The position numbers and the translations under genes were made by a program. The notes under the pieces are model-generated. The model saw nothing but the letters and a program-made list of their open reading frames with translations. It had not been told where the DNA came from and did not search any database. From NCBI GenBank assembly GCA_016218105.1, contig JACRET010000011.1, positions 1-63,667 of the forward strand: a DNA stretch of 63,667 nt, in the 5' to 3' direction. Below are positions 36,224 to 44,417 of this stretch, piece after piece; the first letter of the stretch is position 1; every line of letters begins with the position of its first letter. The DNA comes from Deltaproteobacteria bacterium (GTDB taxonomy: Bacteria > Desulfobacterota > GWC2-55-46).

Positions 36224-37004
36224 TTGCCCTTCCGGCAGGTTCCACCCAGAGTTTTTTTGAGATTATAAAAAGGATGGCTGCCCCGGCGATAACAAGGCCT
36301 ACCGCCTGCGCCGCCCTTATGGGGCCAAACATCAGGCTGTCGGCCCTGAAGTGCTCGACGATAAATCTGCCGAACGAATAAAGGGCGACGTACATGGCGA
36401 AAATAAAACCGTCCTTGCGCCCTTTATTTTTAAGTACGAACCAGAGAAGGCAGAAGATACCGAGGTTTATCGAAAGCTCATAGAGCATGGTCGGGTGCAG
36501 GGGTATTCCGGGAAACTCGGAACCTGCTATGGAATCGGGAGGGAACACTATGCCCCACGGCATGGATGTGGGCCTGCCGTGCGCGTCACCGTTCATAAAG
36601 TTACCGAACCTGCCGAAGGCCTGGCCGAGTATCAGCGCCGGAGCCACGCAGTCCGCCATGCGCCAGAAAGAAACGCCGCGTTTTTTGAGATAGGACAAAG
36701 CTACAAGTATCCCGCCGAGGAGCCCGCCGTGTATAGCGAGCCCGCCGTGCCAGAGGGCGGGGATCTCTTTGATATTTGAGAGGTAATAATCGAGGTTGAA
36801 GGCGACATAATAGAGCCTCGCGCCGATAACCCCGCCGACCACGGTCCAGATGATGAAATTCATCACATCGTCATCCGTCAGGCTGATCTTTTTGCGCCGC
36901 ACCTCTTTTTTAATGAGGTAGCTGGCGGCCAATATGGCGATGACGTACATAAGCCCGTAGAAGCGGATCTCGATGGGGCCGAATTTGAAGAGTATTGGAT
37001 GCAA
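36207..37004 (-). CDS. lgt: Phosphatidylglycerol--prolipoprotein diacylglyceryl transferase
   Basis: Inner-membrane enzyme of 265 aa that adds diacylglycerol to the lipobox cysteine of prelipoproteins. Seven helices are predicted. The Lgt signature GRFGNFMNGDAHGRPT is at about 130-145, with HGGLAIHGGLLGGI before it and YSFGRFIVEHFRADS near 215. The Shine-Dalgarno is CAGGAG. It is embedded in the thiamin operon between thiG and thiE and overlaps thiE, so it should share TPP control unless it has its own promoter. The 63-bp gap before it has two hairpins (CCCCGG/CCGGGG and CCTCGC/GCGAGG). Confidence 0.95.
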   Translation of the reverse strand: MHPILFKFGPIEIRFYGLMYVIAILAASYLIKKEVRRKKISLTDDDVMNFIIWTVVGGVIGARLYYVAFNLDYYLSNIKEIPALWHGGLAIHGGLLGGILVALSYLKKRGVSFWRMADCVAPALILGQAFGRFGNFMNGDAHGRPTSMPWGIVFPPDSIAGSEFPGIPLHPTMLYELSINLGIFCLLWFVLKNKGRKDGFIFAMYVALYSFGRFIVEHFRADSLMFGPIRAAQAVGLVIAGAAILFIISKKLWVEPAGRANARRR

Positions 37005-37067
37005 ATGATCTCCTGTTTTTCCTCGCTACGCGAGGCCCCGGTGATTTCTATACCCGGGGTTACGTTC

Positions 37068-37835
37068 TTATTCGATGAGCCCCGCAACCGGGCTTGAGGC
37101 TGTGGCGTAAAGTTTCCTGGGTATCCTCCCGGCTAGAAATGCGAGCCTGCCGGCCTCGGTTCCAAGCCTCATCGCCTTTGCCATCGAAATAGGGTCTTTC
37201 GCTCCCGCAATGCCAGTATTCATAAGTATCCCGTGGCATCCGAGCTCCATCGCTATGGCCGCGTCAGACGCCGTGCCTACCCCGGCGTCGACTATGACCG
37301 GCACTTTTATAGTCTCGAGTATGATACGTATATTATAAGGGTTCCTTATGCCAAGGCCCGAGCCTATCGGCGCGGCAAGGGGCATAACGGCGGCGCAGCC
37401 GATATCCTCAAGCTTCTTAGCTATAATCGGGTCGTCGTTCGTGTAGGGAAGCACCGTAAAGCCTTCTTTTACAAGCACCTTCGCGGCTTCCAGGAGGGCT
37501 TCATTATCAGGGAAGAGGGTCTTTTCATCACCGAGGACTTCAAGCTTTACGAACTCGGTATCGAGGGCTTCCCTCGCGAGCCTCGCAGTCCGGATAGCGT
37601 CACCGGCCGTATAACACCCGGCGGTATTGGGGAGCAGGATATATTTCCTGTCTATATGGTCGAGCATGGATTCGCTCTTTCTATCGAGGTTGACCCTCCT
37701 TACAGCTACAGTGACGACCTCGGCCCCTGACTCTTCGAGGGCCCTTTTCATTATCTCGTTAGTAGGGTATTTGCCCGTACCCACCATCAGGCGGGAAGTG
37801 AAAATCCTGTTGCCTATTTTTAAACGGTCATCCAT
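37068..37835 (-). CDS. thiG: Thiazole synthase
   Basis: Forms the thiamin thiazole from DXP, ThiS-thiocarboxylate and dehydroglycine. The 255-aa barrel has [20 protein letters not shown], the catalytic-lysine region in [23 protein letters not shown], and the phosphate-binding [18 protein letters not shown]. The Shine-Dalgarno is AAGGAG. It lies 48 bp after thiS. Confidence 0.96.
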   Translation of the reverse strand: MDDRLKIGNRIFTSRLMVGTGKYPTNEIMKRALEESGAEVVTVAVRRVNLDRKSESMLDHIDRKYILLPNTAGCYTAGDAIRTARLAREALDTEFVKLEVLGDEKTLFPDNEALLEAAKVLVKEGFTVLPYTNDDPIIAKKLEDIGCAAVMPLAAPIGSGLGIRNPYNIRIILETIKVPVIVDAGVGTASDAAIAMELGCHGILMNTGIAGAKDPISMAKAMRLGTEAGRLAFLAGRIPRKLYATASSPVAGLIE

Positions 37836-37883
37836 AAAGGCCAGTCTCCTTGATTTTACTTGAATAACGGTCTGGCGAAGGCC

Positions 37884-38084
37884 TTAGCCGCCGCCGACCA
37901 TCCTTACTATCTCGATAGAATCGCCGCTTTTTAAAACTGTATCCTTATAAAGCCTCTTGGGGACTATTTCCCTGTTGATATCTATGGCTATGCCCTGAAG
38001 CTTTATCTCGAGAAGATTAAGCAGGCCTTCCAGCGTGATACCTTCAATGACCTCTTTTTCATCGCCGTTTACCCGTACTATCAT
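37884..38084 (-). CDS. thiS: Sulfur carrier protein ThiS
   Basis: A 66-aa ubiquitin-fold protein whose C-terminus carries the thiazole sulfur as thiocarboxylate. It opens MIVRVNGDEKEV and ends RMVGGG, with the required terminal Gly-Gly plus one more Gly. It starts 5 bp after thiH and precedes thiG, its acceptor enzyme. ThiF is not in view. Confidence 0.93.
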   Translation of the reverse strand: MIVRVNGDEKEVIEGITLEGLLNLLEIKLQGIAIDINREIVPKRLYKDTVLKSGDSIEIVRMVGGG

Positions 38085-38089
38085 AAAAT

Positions 38090-39439
38090 TTAAAAGAAGA
38101 TATCCCTCTTTCCTTCCTCAATTTCTTTTAGTTTTGCCAGAAGAGAGTTCTTTATGGACGGGTCCCTTACGTCCTTAAGCCCCTCTTCTATCGTCCCGGA
38201 AAGAACCTCCTTCATCCCGTTCAGGGCGTGGTCGATGATATATTCCTTAAGCGTGAGGATCGCGTTCGCCTGGCAGAACTTCTCCATCTCCCCGGAGATG
38301 GTCTTCCTGGTAAACTCCTGGCCTACCCTACCGACACGGTAACACGTCGTGCACAGACTTGGAAGATATCCCTCGGTGACAACAGAGGCCATTACTTCGG
38401 GCAGGCTCCTCTGGTCGTTTGTCGAGAACTGCTCAAGCCCCTTTTCATGGCTGTATCCGCCGGGGTTGGTGCGTGAGGCCGCGCTCAACTGCGTTGCGCC
38501 GATGTGAAGAAGCTCGCTCCTTAACGGGGCGCCTTCCCTTGTCGATACCACAACGCCCGCCGAAGGCACGGAGAGCCTGAATACAGCGACTATTTTTTTA
38601 AGGTCTGTATCGCTTACCTGGAAGGGGACTTCGTCAAGTCCCGCCTCCGCCGGCCGGAGTCTGGGTATCGATATCGTATGGGCATGGGCGCCGAATCTCT
38701 CAAAGAGGTGCTTTGAATGTGCTATGGCGGCCAGGGCGTCGAATCTGTAGTCATAAAGGCCGAGGAGAGGCCCTATGCCCACATCCTCGAACCCGGCCTC
38801 AAGTGCCCTGTCCATGGCCTCCAATCTGAAGTCATAATCCTTCTTTTTTCCTGAGGGATGCATCTTTTCATAAGTCGGCTTGTGATAGGTCTCCTGAAAT
38901 GCCTGATAAACCCCTGCCCCGGAGGCCTTCAGCTTTCTTAATGACCCGGTATCCATTGGCGGGGCGTTTACGTGGACTATCCTCATCCCTGTGCGGGCAT
39001 AGATGGCTTTGACGCAGGAGATGATATAGTCGAGGTCGAACCTGGGGTCTTCCCCTGTGACCAGGAGTACCCTCTTAAAGCCCATCTCAAGGAGCGTTCC
39101 GGCTTCAAAGACCGCTTCATCCGGCGTAAGGGCCTTTCTCCCGACCCCCTTGTTTGCGCTCCTGAAGCCGCAATACAAGCACCCGTTTGTGCAGTAATTT
39201 GAAAGATAAAGCGGAGCGAAGAGTACAACCCTTTTCCCGAATACCTTATCCTTGACCTCTCCCGCTTTTCTGAACAAGGCTTCGAGGGTGTCGCTGTCCT
39301 CCGCTAAAAGAAGCGCTGCCGCGTCTTCAAGCGATATGCCCCTCCCGATGCCGGCCCGCTCAAGTATCATCGATACCGCCTCTTTTGACGCGGCGGCAGT
39401 GTCAAGGAGCTCTTTTATCTGTTTTTCATCGATTATCAT
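38090..39439 (-). CDS. thiH: Radical SAM tyrosine lyase, ThiH by context, HydG-like by sequence
   Basis: A 449-aa enzyme expected to cleave tyrosine into p-cresol and dehydroglycine for ThiG. The radical SAM cluster motif is C83-x3-C87-x2-C90 in YLSNYCTNGCLYCGF. Unlike E. coli ThiH (377 aa) it has a C-terminal CX2CX22C motif (C363, C366, C389) within LPSLCTTCYRVGRVG...FCQANAILTLKEY. It also has HTISIPR with His254, which looks like the His that holds the dangler iron in HydG. Both are HydG hallmarks (auxiliary 5-Fe cluster making Fe-CO-CN). Yet it sits directly behind a TPP riboswitch and 5 bp before thiS. Either HydG-type proteins serve as ThiH here or the protein is dual-use. The enzyme class is sure; the final product is not. 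Confidence 0.88.
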   Translation of the reverse strand: MIIDEKQIKELLDTAAASKEAVSMILERAGIGRGISLEDAAALLLAEDSDTLEALFRKAGEVKDKVFGKRVVLFAPLYLSNYCTNGCLYCGFRSANKGVGRKALTPDEAVFEAGTLLEMGFKRVLLVTGEDPRFDLDYIISCVKAIYARTGMRIVHVNAPPMDTGSLRKLKASGAGVYQAFQETYHKPTYEKMHPSGKKKDYDFRLEAMDRALEAGFEDVGIGPLLGLYDYRFDALAAIAHSKHLFERFGAHAHTISIPRLRPAEAGLDEVPFQVSDTDLKKIVAVFRLSVPSAGVVVSTREGAPLRSELLHIGATQLSAASRTNPGGYSHEKGLEQFSTNDQRSLPEVMASVVTEGYLPSLCTTCYRVGRVGQEFTRKTISGEMEKFCQANAILTLKEYIIDHALNGMKEVLSGTIEEGLKDVRDPSIKNSLLAKLKEIEEGKRDIFF

Positions 39440-39462
39440 ATTTGAGCCGATCCCTGGTGAAA

Positions 39463-39497
39463 TTAAAAAAGCCGCTCCTTTTTAAGGGGGCGGCTCG
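39463..39497 (-). terminator. Riboswitch-controlled terminator
   Basis: Minus strand: GAGCCGCCCCC and the loop TTAAAAA pair with GGAGCGGC and run into TTTTTTAATTT. It lies between the TPP aptamer and thiH, so ligand binding can cause early termination. Confidence 0.88.
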
Positions 39498-39537
39498 CTG
39501 CACTCTGTGTATGCTTCGCCTTGGAGATTGTTTTGAG

Positions 39538-39626
39538 CCGCTTCCCTACGCTGGTATTACCCAGATCAGGTCGGTAGGGTCTTCTCCGTGGAGAACTCTC
39601 AGTCCTTGCGGACTCCCCTAGCGCTT
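39538..39626 (-). promoter_or_regulatory. TPP (THI-box) riboswitch
   Basis: The minus strand holds the conserved THI elements: a GGGGAGTCC...GGACTGAGAG arm, the ACCCTACCGACCTGATCTGG core and the TAATACCAGCGTAGGGA end. The pyrimidine-sensor CTGAGA and the pyrophosphate-sensor helix are both intact. With the following terminator it should switch off thiH-S-G-lgt-thiE-C when thiamin pyrophosphate is abundant. Confidence 0.97.
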
Positions 39627-39647
39627 GTTATAAATGAGAATAATATA

Positions 39648-39676
39648 AGAATATCAGTACGCTTGACCTAAGTCAA
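39648..39676 (-). promoter_or_regulatory. Promoter of the thiamin operon
   Basis: Minus strand: TTGACT (39676-39671), 17-bp spacer, TATTCT (39653-39648). The start would be near 39641, about 15 bases before the aptamer. The ANTAR gene upstream has the identical hexamers and spacing. Confidence 0.7.
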
Positions 39677-39698
39677 GATGGTTTGCTTTTCTGCGGAA

Positions 39699-40304
39699 TC
39701 AGATGAGTTTGCTCGCGGTGATGATATTGTCCGCGATCTCGCGCATCTTTTTATTTTCTTTCTGGGAATGCGACTGAAGGAGCTTGAAGGCGTCTTCCTC
39801 TGAGATGTTACACCTTTTCATCAGAATGCCTTTCGCGCGCTCAACGAGCTTGCGTGTCTCTATCGCGTCTTTCAGGTCGTCAACCTCTACCTTGAGGCTC
39901 TTGAACTCGGTATAACGCGCAAGCGCGAGCTTTATGGCTGGCTCAAGCTGTTTTTTGGTGACAGGTTTTACGAGATACGCGAATACCCCGGCCTCAATAG
40001 CCTTCGAGGCCATTTCATCGGAGGAGATTCCTGTAATAAGTATTATAGGGATCGGACCTTTGGAGGTGATTAATCTTGCGGCGTCTATGCCGTCCATCTC
40101 CGGCATCTTTACGTCCATAATCACGAGATTGGGTTTAAGCTCCGCGACCTTTTCAACGGCGGCTTGCCCATTCGATACAGCGCATATAACCTCGTAACCA
40201 AGAAGTTCAAGCTGGTTTTTGAGGAAAAGCCTGGTTTTCGAGTTATCTTCGGCGATTAGAACCCTGTTATGCTCTGTTGCCGACTCTGCCAACGTTGCTT
40301 TCAT
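39699..40304 (-). CDS. Response regulator with ANTAR RNA-binding domain
   Basis: A 201-aa transcription antitermination regulator. REC domain (about 10-130): VLIAEDN, phospho-acceptor in VIMDVKMPEMDG, and KP. A helical linker leads to the ANTAR domain (about 145-200) with RKLVERAKGILMKRCNISEEDAFKLL. ANTAR proteins bind paired hexaloop RNA hairpins and block terminator formation once activated. The architecture matches NasT/AmiR-type regulators, but no NasS or nitrate genes are nearby. It lies just upstream of the thiamin operon on the same strand, 23 bp from that promoter. Confidence 0.92.
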   Translation of the reverse strand: MKATLAESATEHNRVLIAEDNSKTRLFLKNQLELLGYEVICAVSNGQAAVEKVAELKPNLVIMDVKMPEMDGIDAARLITSKGPIPIILITGISSDEMASKAIEAGVFAYLVKPVTKKQLEPAIKLALARYTEFKSLKVEVDDLKDAIETRKLVERAKGILMKRCNISEEDAFKLLQSHSQKENKKMREIADNIITASKLI

Positions 40305-40329
40305 ATAGCCCTCATGACTATTTTGGATA

Positions 40330-40358
40330 AGAATAATATATGAATGTGGCTAAGTCAA
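40330..40358 (-). promoter_or_regulatory. Promoter of the ANTAR regulator gene
   Basis: Minus strand: TTGACT (40358-40353), 17-bp spacer, TATTCT (40335-40330). The leader is about 20 bases, with GAGGG before the ATG. Confidence 0.65.
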
Positions 40359-40483
40359 TACTTATTTCGTAACAATTGTAACAGACCAATCGAAGGCATG
40401 CGCATCTTCATACCGCTTTGTGGCCGGATATCCGGGTATCTTTTGTTAAAACGTCATAAAAGAGCAAGATTGCAGGGCCCGGC

Positions 40484-42556
40484 TTAAAAATCGTAGCCAG
40501 GTTCGATAGTGTCGGCATGGATATGCAGCTTATTTACATAAATTGACTCGGCCGCCCCCTTATAATACCCGCCCAGGAGGTCGATACCGTCTTTATCCCA
40601 ATTTTTGTAGATCGAAAGGAGCCTCTGCTTGTCGTACGGCATGCCGTTGAATATGAGGCTGAGCTCGTCCCCATGTTTCTGGACGATGATCTCGGCGCCT
40701 ATCCATGTCCTGGTGATATTCTCGGGAGGGGCCGGATATTTGAGCCTGTAGGTGTCTATAGCCCCGGTAGAGAGATCCTCGAACTCGATCTTTACGTGGT
40801 TTTCCTGGCTGAGGGATATTTTCGGATAGACCTTGTCAGAGCCTATGATGCTTATATCGTGTTTAAGGTCACGGCTCTTGTCCCTTATATAAAACCATTT
40901 AACGGTAAAATCGTTCAAGTAGTTGCTCCCGGAACCGTAGTACATCGAGTTTTCCTTGATGTCGTTCCCGTCGTAAACATGCGTGGCATTGCCGAGGAAC
41001 TTTGTCACTTTTTTATTGAAGAGGAAATCTAGCGCCATGTCGGAACCCATTACGAAGTTACCCTTCGTATCAGGAGTAAAATCGATGAAAAGCCTTGCCT
41101 CCGGCTTTGAGGCAAAAAAGTCCTTTAATCTATAATAATGGACATCCAGCGGCTCCATGGCCCCGGCGACCTGGTTGTTGGCGAAAAGTACATTCTGGGA
41201 GTTCCAGAAAAAGAACGCAAAGAGGATAAAGGTGATCACGGTCTTCAAATGCTTCTGCTGGTACTTGTGCCACAGGAGGAGCGCCGCCGCTATCACAAGC
41301 ATCGCGTTCGGGAAGTATTGATATCTTGACTGGGAAGGCACATACGCCATGTCGTTTGTAACCAGCCTGCCGATGGAGATTATAAAGATATAGGAGACGG
41401 CAACGATAATAAGGGTAAAGAAGACATACCTGTGCGTTTTGACAACCCTTGAGAGCGAGGTCACAAAGAGGGCGATAAGAATTTTAACTACGGCCACAGT
41501 ATCCGAGTAAACGATCTCGGGAAGCTTCACGTAGACTATATCCTTTATCTGCACATAAGGCGAGACGCCGATATTCTTTATAAAGAGCGACTCCCAGATA
41601 TTCATGGCCATTACTTGAAGTGTGTTTACAAACATCGACCAGGTCGCCATTATTCCAAGGGTCATTTTATGCCTTGAATGCGTGACGGTGTATCCCCAGG
41701 CGGTGATGCCAAGATAAAAGACATAGGTGGCAAATATAAGGGCGGCTATTATGGCGAGGTTTCTTTTTGGGAGAGGCCCCTTTTTTGTAAGATAAAGGCC
41801 CGCGACTATGAATAAAATGGCCGCCGGGGCTAAAAAGGCCGGCTCATAAAGCAGCACCGAGACAAGCGCGAAGAGTATCGAGAGCAGAATGAATATCAGC
41901 TTGCCGGTTTCAACATATTTGTGGATAAGGAAGATCGTAAAGAGCACAAGCATGGTGCCGAGTATTATATAGATGTGATATGTCCAGACGACCGTGTCGA
42001 ATTGGCTCGGGAGCGTGATGAAGAGGAGGCCGAATATGAAAGAGAACTGTACGTCCTTTAAAAAGGCTTTCAGCACCAGGAATATAAGGAAGCCAGCGAT
42101 GACGTGGAGCGCTATATTTAACGCATGATAGAGGATTATGTGGTTCCCAAAGGCCAGGTACCTTAAAAATATGAGCAGATGCGCGAGAGGCTGAAACCTT
42201 ATGTGGCCGAACATCTCGAAAAAAGATATGTCCTTAAGGGCCTGCAATGAAAATTCCTCGATGCTGTTGAAAAGCATGAGAATCAGCCAGTCATCCCCTC
42301 TGAATATGTTGTTGGCGGTCGGGTAAAAGACTACCGCGGCGGCTGCCGCATAAACAAAGAATACGGCCGTGTACCGTGCCGAGTCTGTTTTAAGAATTTG
42401 TCTTCCGAGCAGTGAATGTACGCCGTGCGCAAGTATAAAAATGCCGGCCAGGAGCCCCCACTGAAAGGGGTTCGTCTCCGCGAATGAATTAACGATGGTA
42501 TATATAATGAACGCGCATATAAGGGCGCAGGCTGCATAGATAACATGCTTTTTCAT
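40484..42556 (-). CDS. GT-C type membrane glycosyltransferase-like protein
   Basis: A 690-aa protein with about twelve predicted helices in residues 1-430 and a ~240-residue soluble C-terminal domain. The first external loop has GDDWLIL, the acidic pair expected of GT-C enzymes that use polyprenyl-phosphate sugars, followed by RFQPLAHLLIFLRYLAF and HALNIALHVIAGFLIFLV, a pattern also seen in the TMTC-like protein encoded next to it. SQSRYQYFPNAMLVIAAALL matches the later helix. It is the last gene of a cassette with a dolichyl-phosphate-mannose-synthase-like GT2, so it probably decorates a surface polymer or protein. The exact acceptor is unknown. Confidence 0.7.
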   Translation of the reverse strand: MKKHVIYAACALICAFIIYTIVNSFAETNPFQWGLLAGIFILAHGVHSLLGRQILKTDSARYTAVFFVYAAAAAVVFYPTANNIFRGDDWLILMLFNSIEEFSLQALKDISFFEMFGHIRFQPLAHLLIFLRYLAFGNHIILYHALNIALHVIAGFLIFLVLKAFLKDVQFSFIFGLLFITLPSQFDTVVWTYHIYIILGTMLVLFTIFLIHKYVETGKLIFILLSILFALVSVLLYEPAFLAPAAILFIVAGLYLTKKGPLPKRNLAIIAALIFATYVFYLGITAWGYTVTHSRHKMTLGIMATWSMFVNTLQVMAMNIWESLFIKNIGVSPYVQIKDIVYVKLPEIVYSDTVAVVKILIALFVTSLSRVVKTHRYVFFTLIIVAVSYIFIISIGRLVTNDMAYVPSQSRYQYFPNAMLVIAAALLLWHKYQQKHLKTVITFILFAFFFWNSQNVLFANNQVAGAMEPLDVHYYRLKDFFASKPEARLFIDFTPDTKGNFVMGSDMALDFLFNKKVTKFLGNATHVYDGNDIKENSMYYGSGSNYLNDFTVKWFYIRDKSRDLKHDISIIGSDKVYPKISLSQENHVKIEFEDLSTGAIDTYRLKYPAPPENITRTWIGAEIIVQKHGDELSLIFNGMPYDKQRLLSIYKNWDKDGIDLLGGYYKGAAESIYVNKLHIHADTIEPGYDF

Positions 42557-42721
42557 TATCGATCCTTGGATGGCTTTTTTTAGCCGGTTGGAATACCCGG
42601 CTTTAGACCGGTGCGGCCGTTAAGCTAAGCCCATTTTACGGATTAGAGATTAAAATCAGATTAAATCGGGGTATTGTTTTTGGAAGGACTTCAGGGTGTT
42701 TTTTTAAGGGGAAGTTTTTTC

Positions 42722-44011
42722 TTACAAGCTCTTTTTTTTACTGAAGACAGCAGTGGAAAGTCTGTCGATGAAAAGGACAAAGATGACGAAAAATCCGAGC
42801 GAGGCGAGATATATCCTGTGCTCATAGATAACGTCTATGATAGGGATAAAGCTGGAGGTCGGAGAGAGTATGATGAAATACCAGAGGATAAAGAACGATA
42901 CCGCCCTCAAAGAAGATGCGGCCCTTGTCTGCGTCTTTTTAAGGAGGTAAAGGGCGGCCCCGATTATCCCGGCGATTATCGCCAGGGAGACTATCGGCGG
43001 GAGCATGGGGATGGTCAGCGCCGCGCCTTTGTGAACCTCCGGGGCTTCCAGGAGCGCCTCCGCCCTTGGGAGGTCGTAATCAAGGTTCTGATTTACCGGC
43101 ACCGCCATGAGGGCTATATAGTAAAGGAGGACGTTGAATTGGGTCAATAGATACTCTTTGGGGCTTATATAAGTCACTTTAAAGCCCGCGGAATGCTCGG
43201 GCTGAGACTTAAGCGGAGCGGCCTCTGGCATTTGTCCCGGGGCCGTTACATCGCTTACGGCGGATTCCTTGCTGAGATCTCCGAATCCGCCGAGCGGCAT
43301 TATCGTATTTACGGCAAAGAATATGAAAAGCGCCGCCAATATCCCGTACACGGGCCACCTTTTAAATGTCTCTTTTAGCCTTCCCTTGCTTATGAAGTAG
43401 AAGTCATAAAGGAAGATGACCGCCGGGAGGGTAAAGGCGGATTCCTTTGAATAAAATCCGAAAAGATATGAAAGCCCGACAGCGATATAGAAAAGCCACC
43501 TCTTCCCTGAACCGGCGGCTTTTGCGCTTTTTATGAAGAAAAGTATAGCCATTACATAGAAAAGGCTTGAAAGGGACTCCATCCTCTGGACTATGTAAGT
43601 GACAGCCTGGGTCTGCACGGGATGGAGCGCGAATATGAGGGCGGAAAAAACGGATATCTTTTTAGACCACGCGTCAACCCCCTTGACCAGCATCAGCGTG
43701 TTAAATATCAGGAAGTATACGGCTATGGACACGAGTATGTGGATAGAGACGTTTACAATATGGTAGCCGGCCACATTCAGCCCGTCCACAGCGTAATTAA
43801 GGGCGAATGTCGCAAGGGTAATCCCCCTGGGGGATGTAAGTATCTGAGGGATGTTGCCGGTTTTTTTAAGCTGATGGTTATCGACTATCTGCGGCAGGTC
43901 GTCATATTGAAAACTGGCCTGAAAGGTATTTGAATAGACTAAAAGCGTGGATACGGTTATAAGCAGAACAGCGAACAGATGGAAGCGCCTGGAGGAGAAT
44001 ATCTTTTCCAT
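42722..44011 (-). CDS. TMTC-like membrane mannosyltransferase, without TPR domain
   Basis: A 429-aa membrane protein. FQYDDLPQIVDNHQL gives the acidic DD pair, and HALHPVQTQAV-type (FALHPVQTQAVTYIVQRMES), FGFYSKESAFTLP and SFIPIIDVIYEHRIYLASLG are the conserved stretches of the TMTC/DUF1736 protein O-mannosyltransferase family. Family members normally continue into many TPR repeats; this one ends soon after the last helix (FSKKKSL). Its start abuts the stop of the DUF2304 gene. Predicted donor is a polyprenyl-phosphate sugar made by the GT2 enzyme upstream. Confidence 0.75.
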   Translation of the reverse strand: MEKIFSSRRFHLFAVLLITVSTLLVYSNTFQASFQYDDLPQIVDNHQLKKTGNIPQILTSPRGITLATFALNYAVDGLNVAGYHIVNVSIHILVSIAVYFLIFNTLMLVKGVDAWSKKISVFSALIFALHPVQTQAVTYIVQRMESLSSLFYVMAILFFIKSAKAAGSGKRWLFYIAVGLSYLFGFYSKESAFTLPAVIFLYDFYFISKGRLKETFKRWPVYGILAALFIFFAVNTIMPLGGFGDLSKESAVSDVTAPGQMPEAAPLKSQPEHSAGFKVTYISPKEYLLTQFNVLLYYIALMAVPVNQNLDYDLPRAEALLEAPEVHKGAALTIPMLPPIVSLAIIAGIIGAALYLLKKTQTRAASSLRAVSFFILWYFIILSPTSSFIPIIDVIYEHRIYLASLGFFVIFVLFIDRLSTAVFSKKKSL

Positions 44012-44388
44012 TAGCCCTTGTCTTTCCCGCTTTTGCCCGGCACGTCGATGCCCGCGGCCTTAAGGGCGTTTTTCATGAGCGCCAATTCCTGCGCGATGGC
44101 CTTGTTTTTTTCATGGAGGATGGAGATCACAACGGAGAAGTGGAGCGTAATAAGGAGAACGAATATAAAAGCCACAAGAAAGAGGAGCGATGGAGGGTAT
44201 GCTATCCCCAGGAAACCGGCGATGCTGTCAAGTAGCTGTTTTTTTACCGACAGGACCAGTATTACGACAGCCGATGTCAGCCAGAGGACGGAATACTTCT
44301 CCTTCAGGAGCCCGCGCCTTATGAAATCTATGACCAGCGCGAAGAGCGCGATGGCGCCGATGATAGAGAATATCTGTAAGTAATACAC
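44011..44388 (-). CDS. DUF2304 small membrane protein
   Basis: A 125-aa protein with three helices (about 3-22, 32-52 and 65-90) and a C-terminal amphipathic stretch ending in a Lys/Gly tail. The opening YYLQIFSIIGAIALF and YSVLWLTSAVVILVLS match DUF2304, a family usually found beside GT2 polyprenyl-phosphate glycosyltransferases and presumed to help lipid-sugar handling. The start is GTG with GGAAGG upstream. It overlaps the next gene by one base. Confidence 0.8.
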   Translation of the reverse strand: MYYLQIFSIIGAIALFALVIDFIRRGLLKEKYSVLWLTSAVVILVLSVKKQLLDSIAGFLGIAYPPSLLFLVAFIFVLLITLHFSVVISILHEKNKAIAQELALMKNALKAAGIDVPGKSGKDKG

Positions 44389-44417
44389 CCGATACCTTCC
44401 TTGACCCCAGACGGCTT

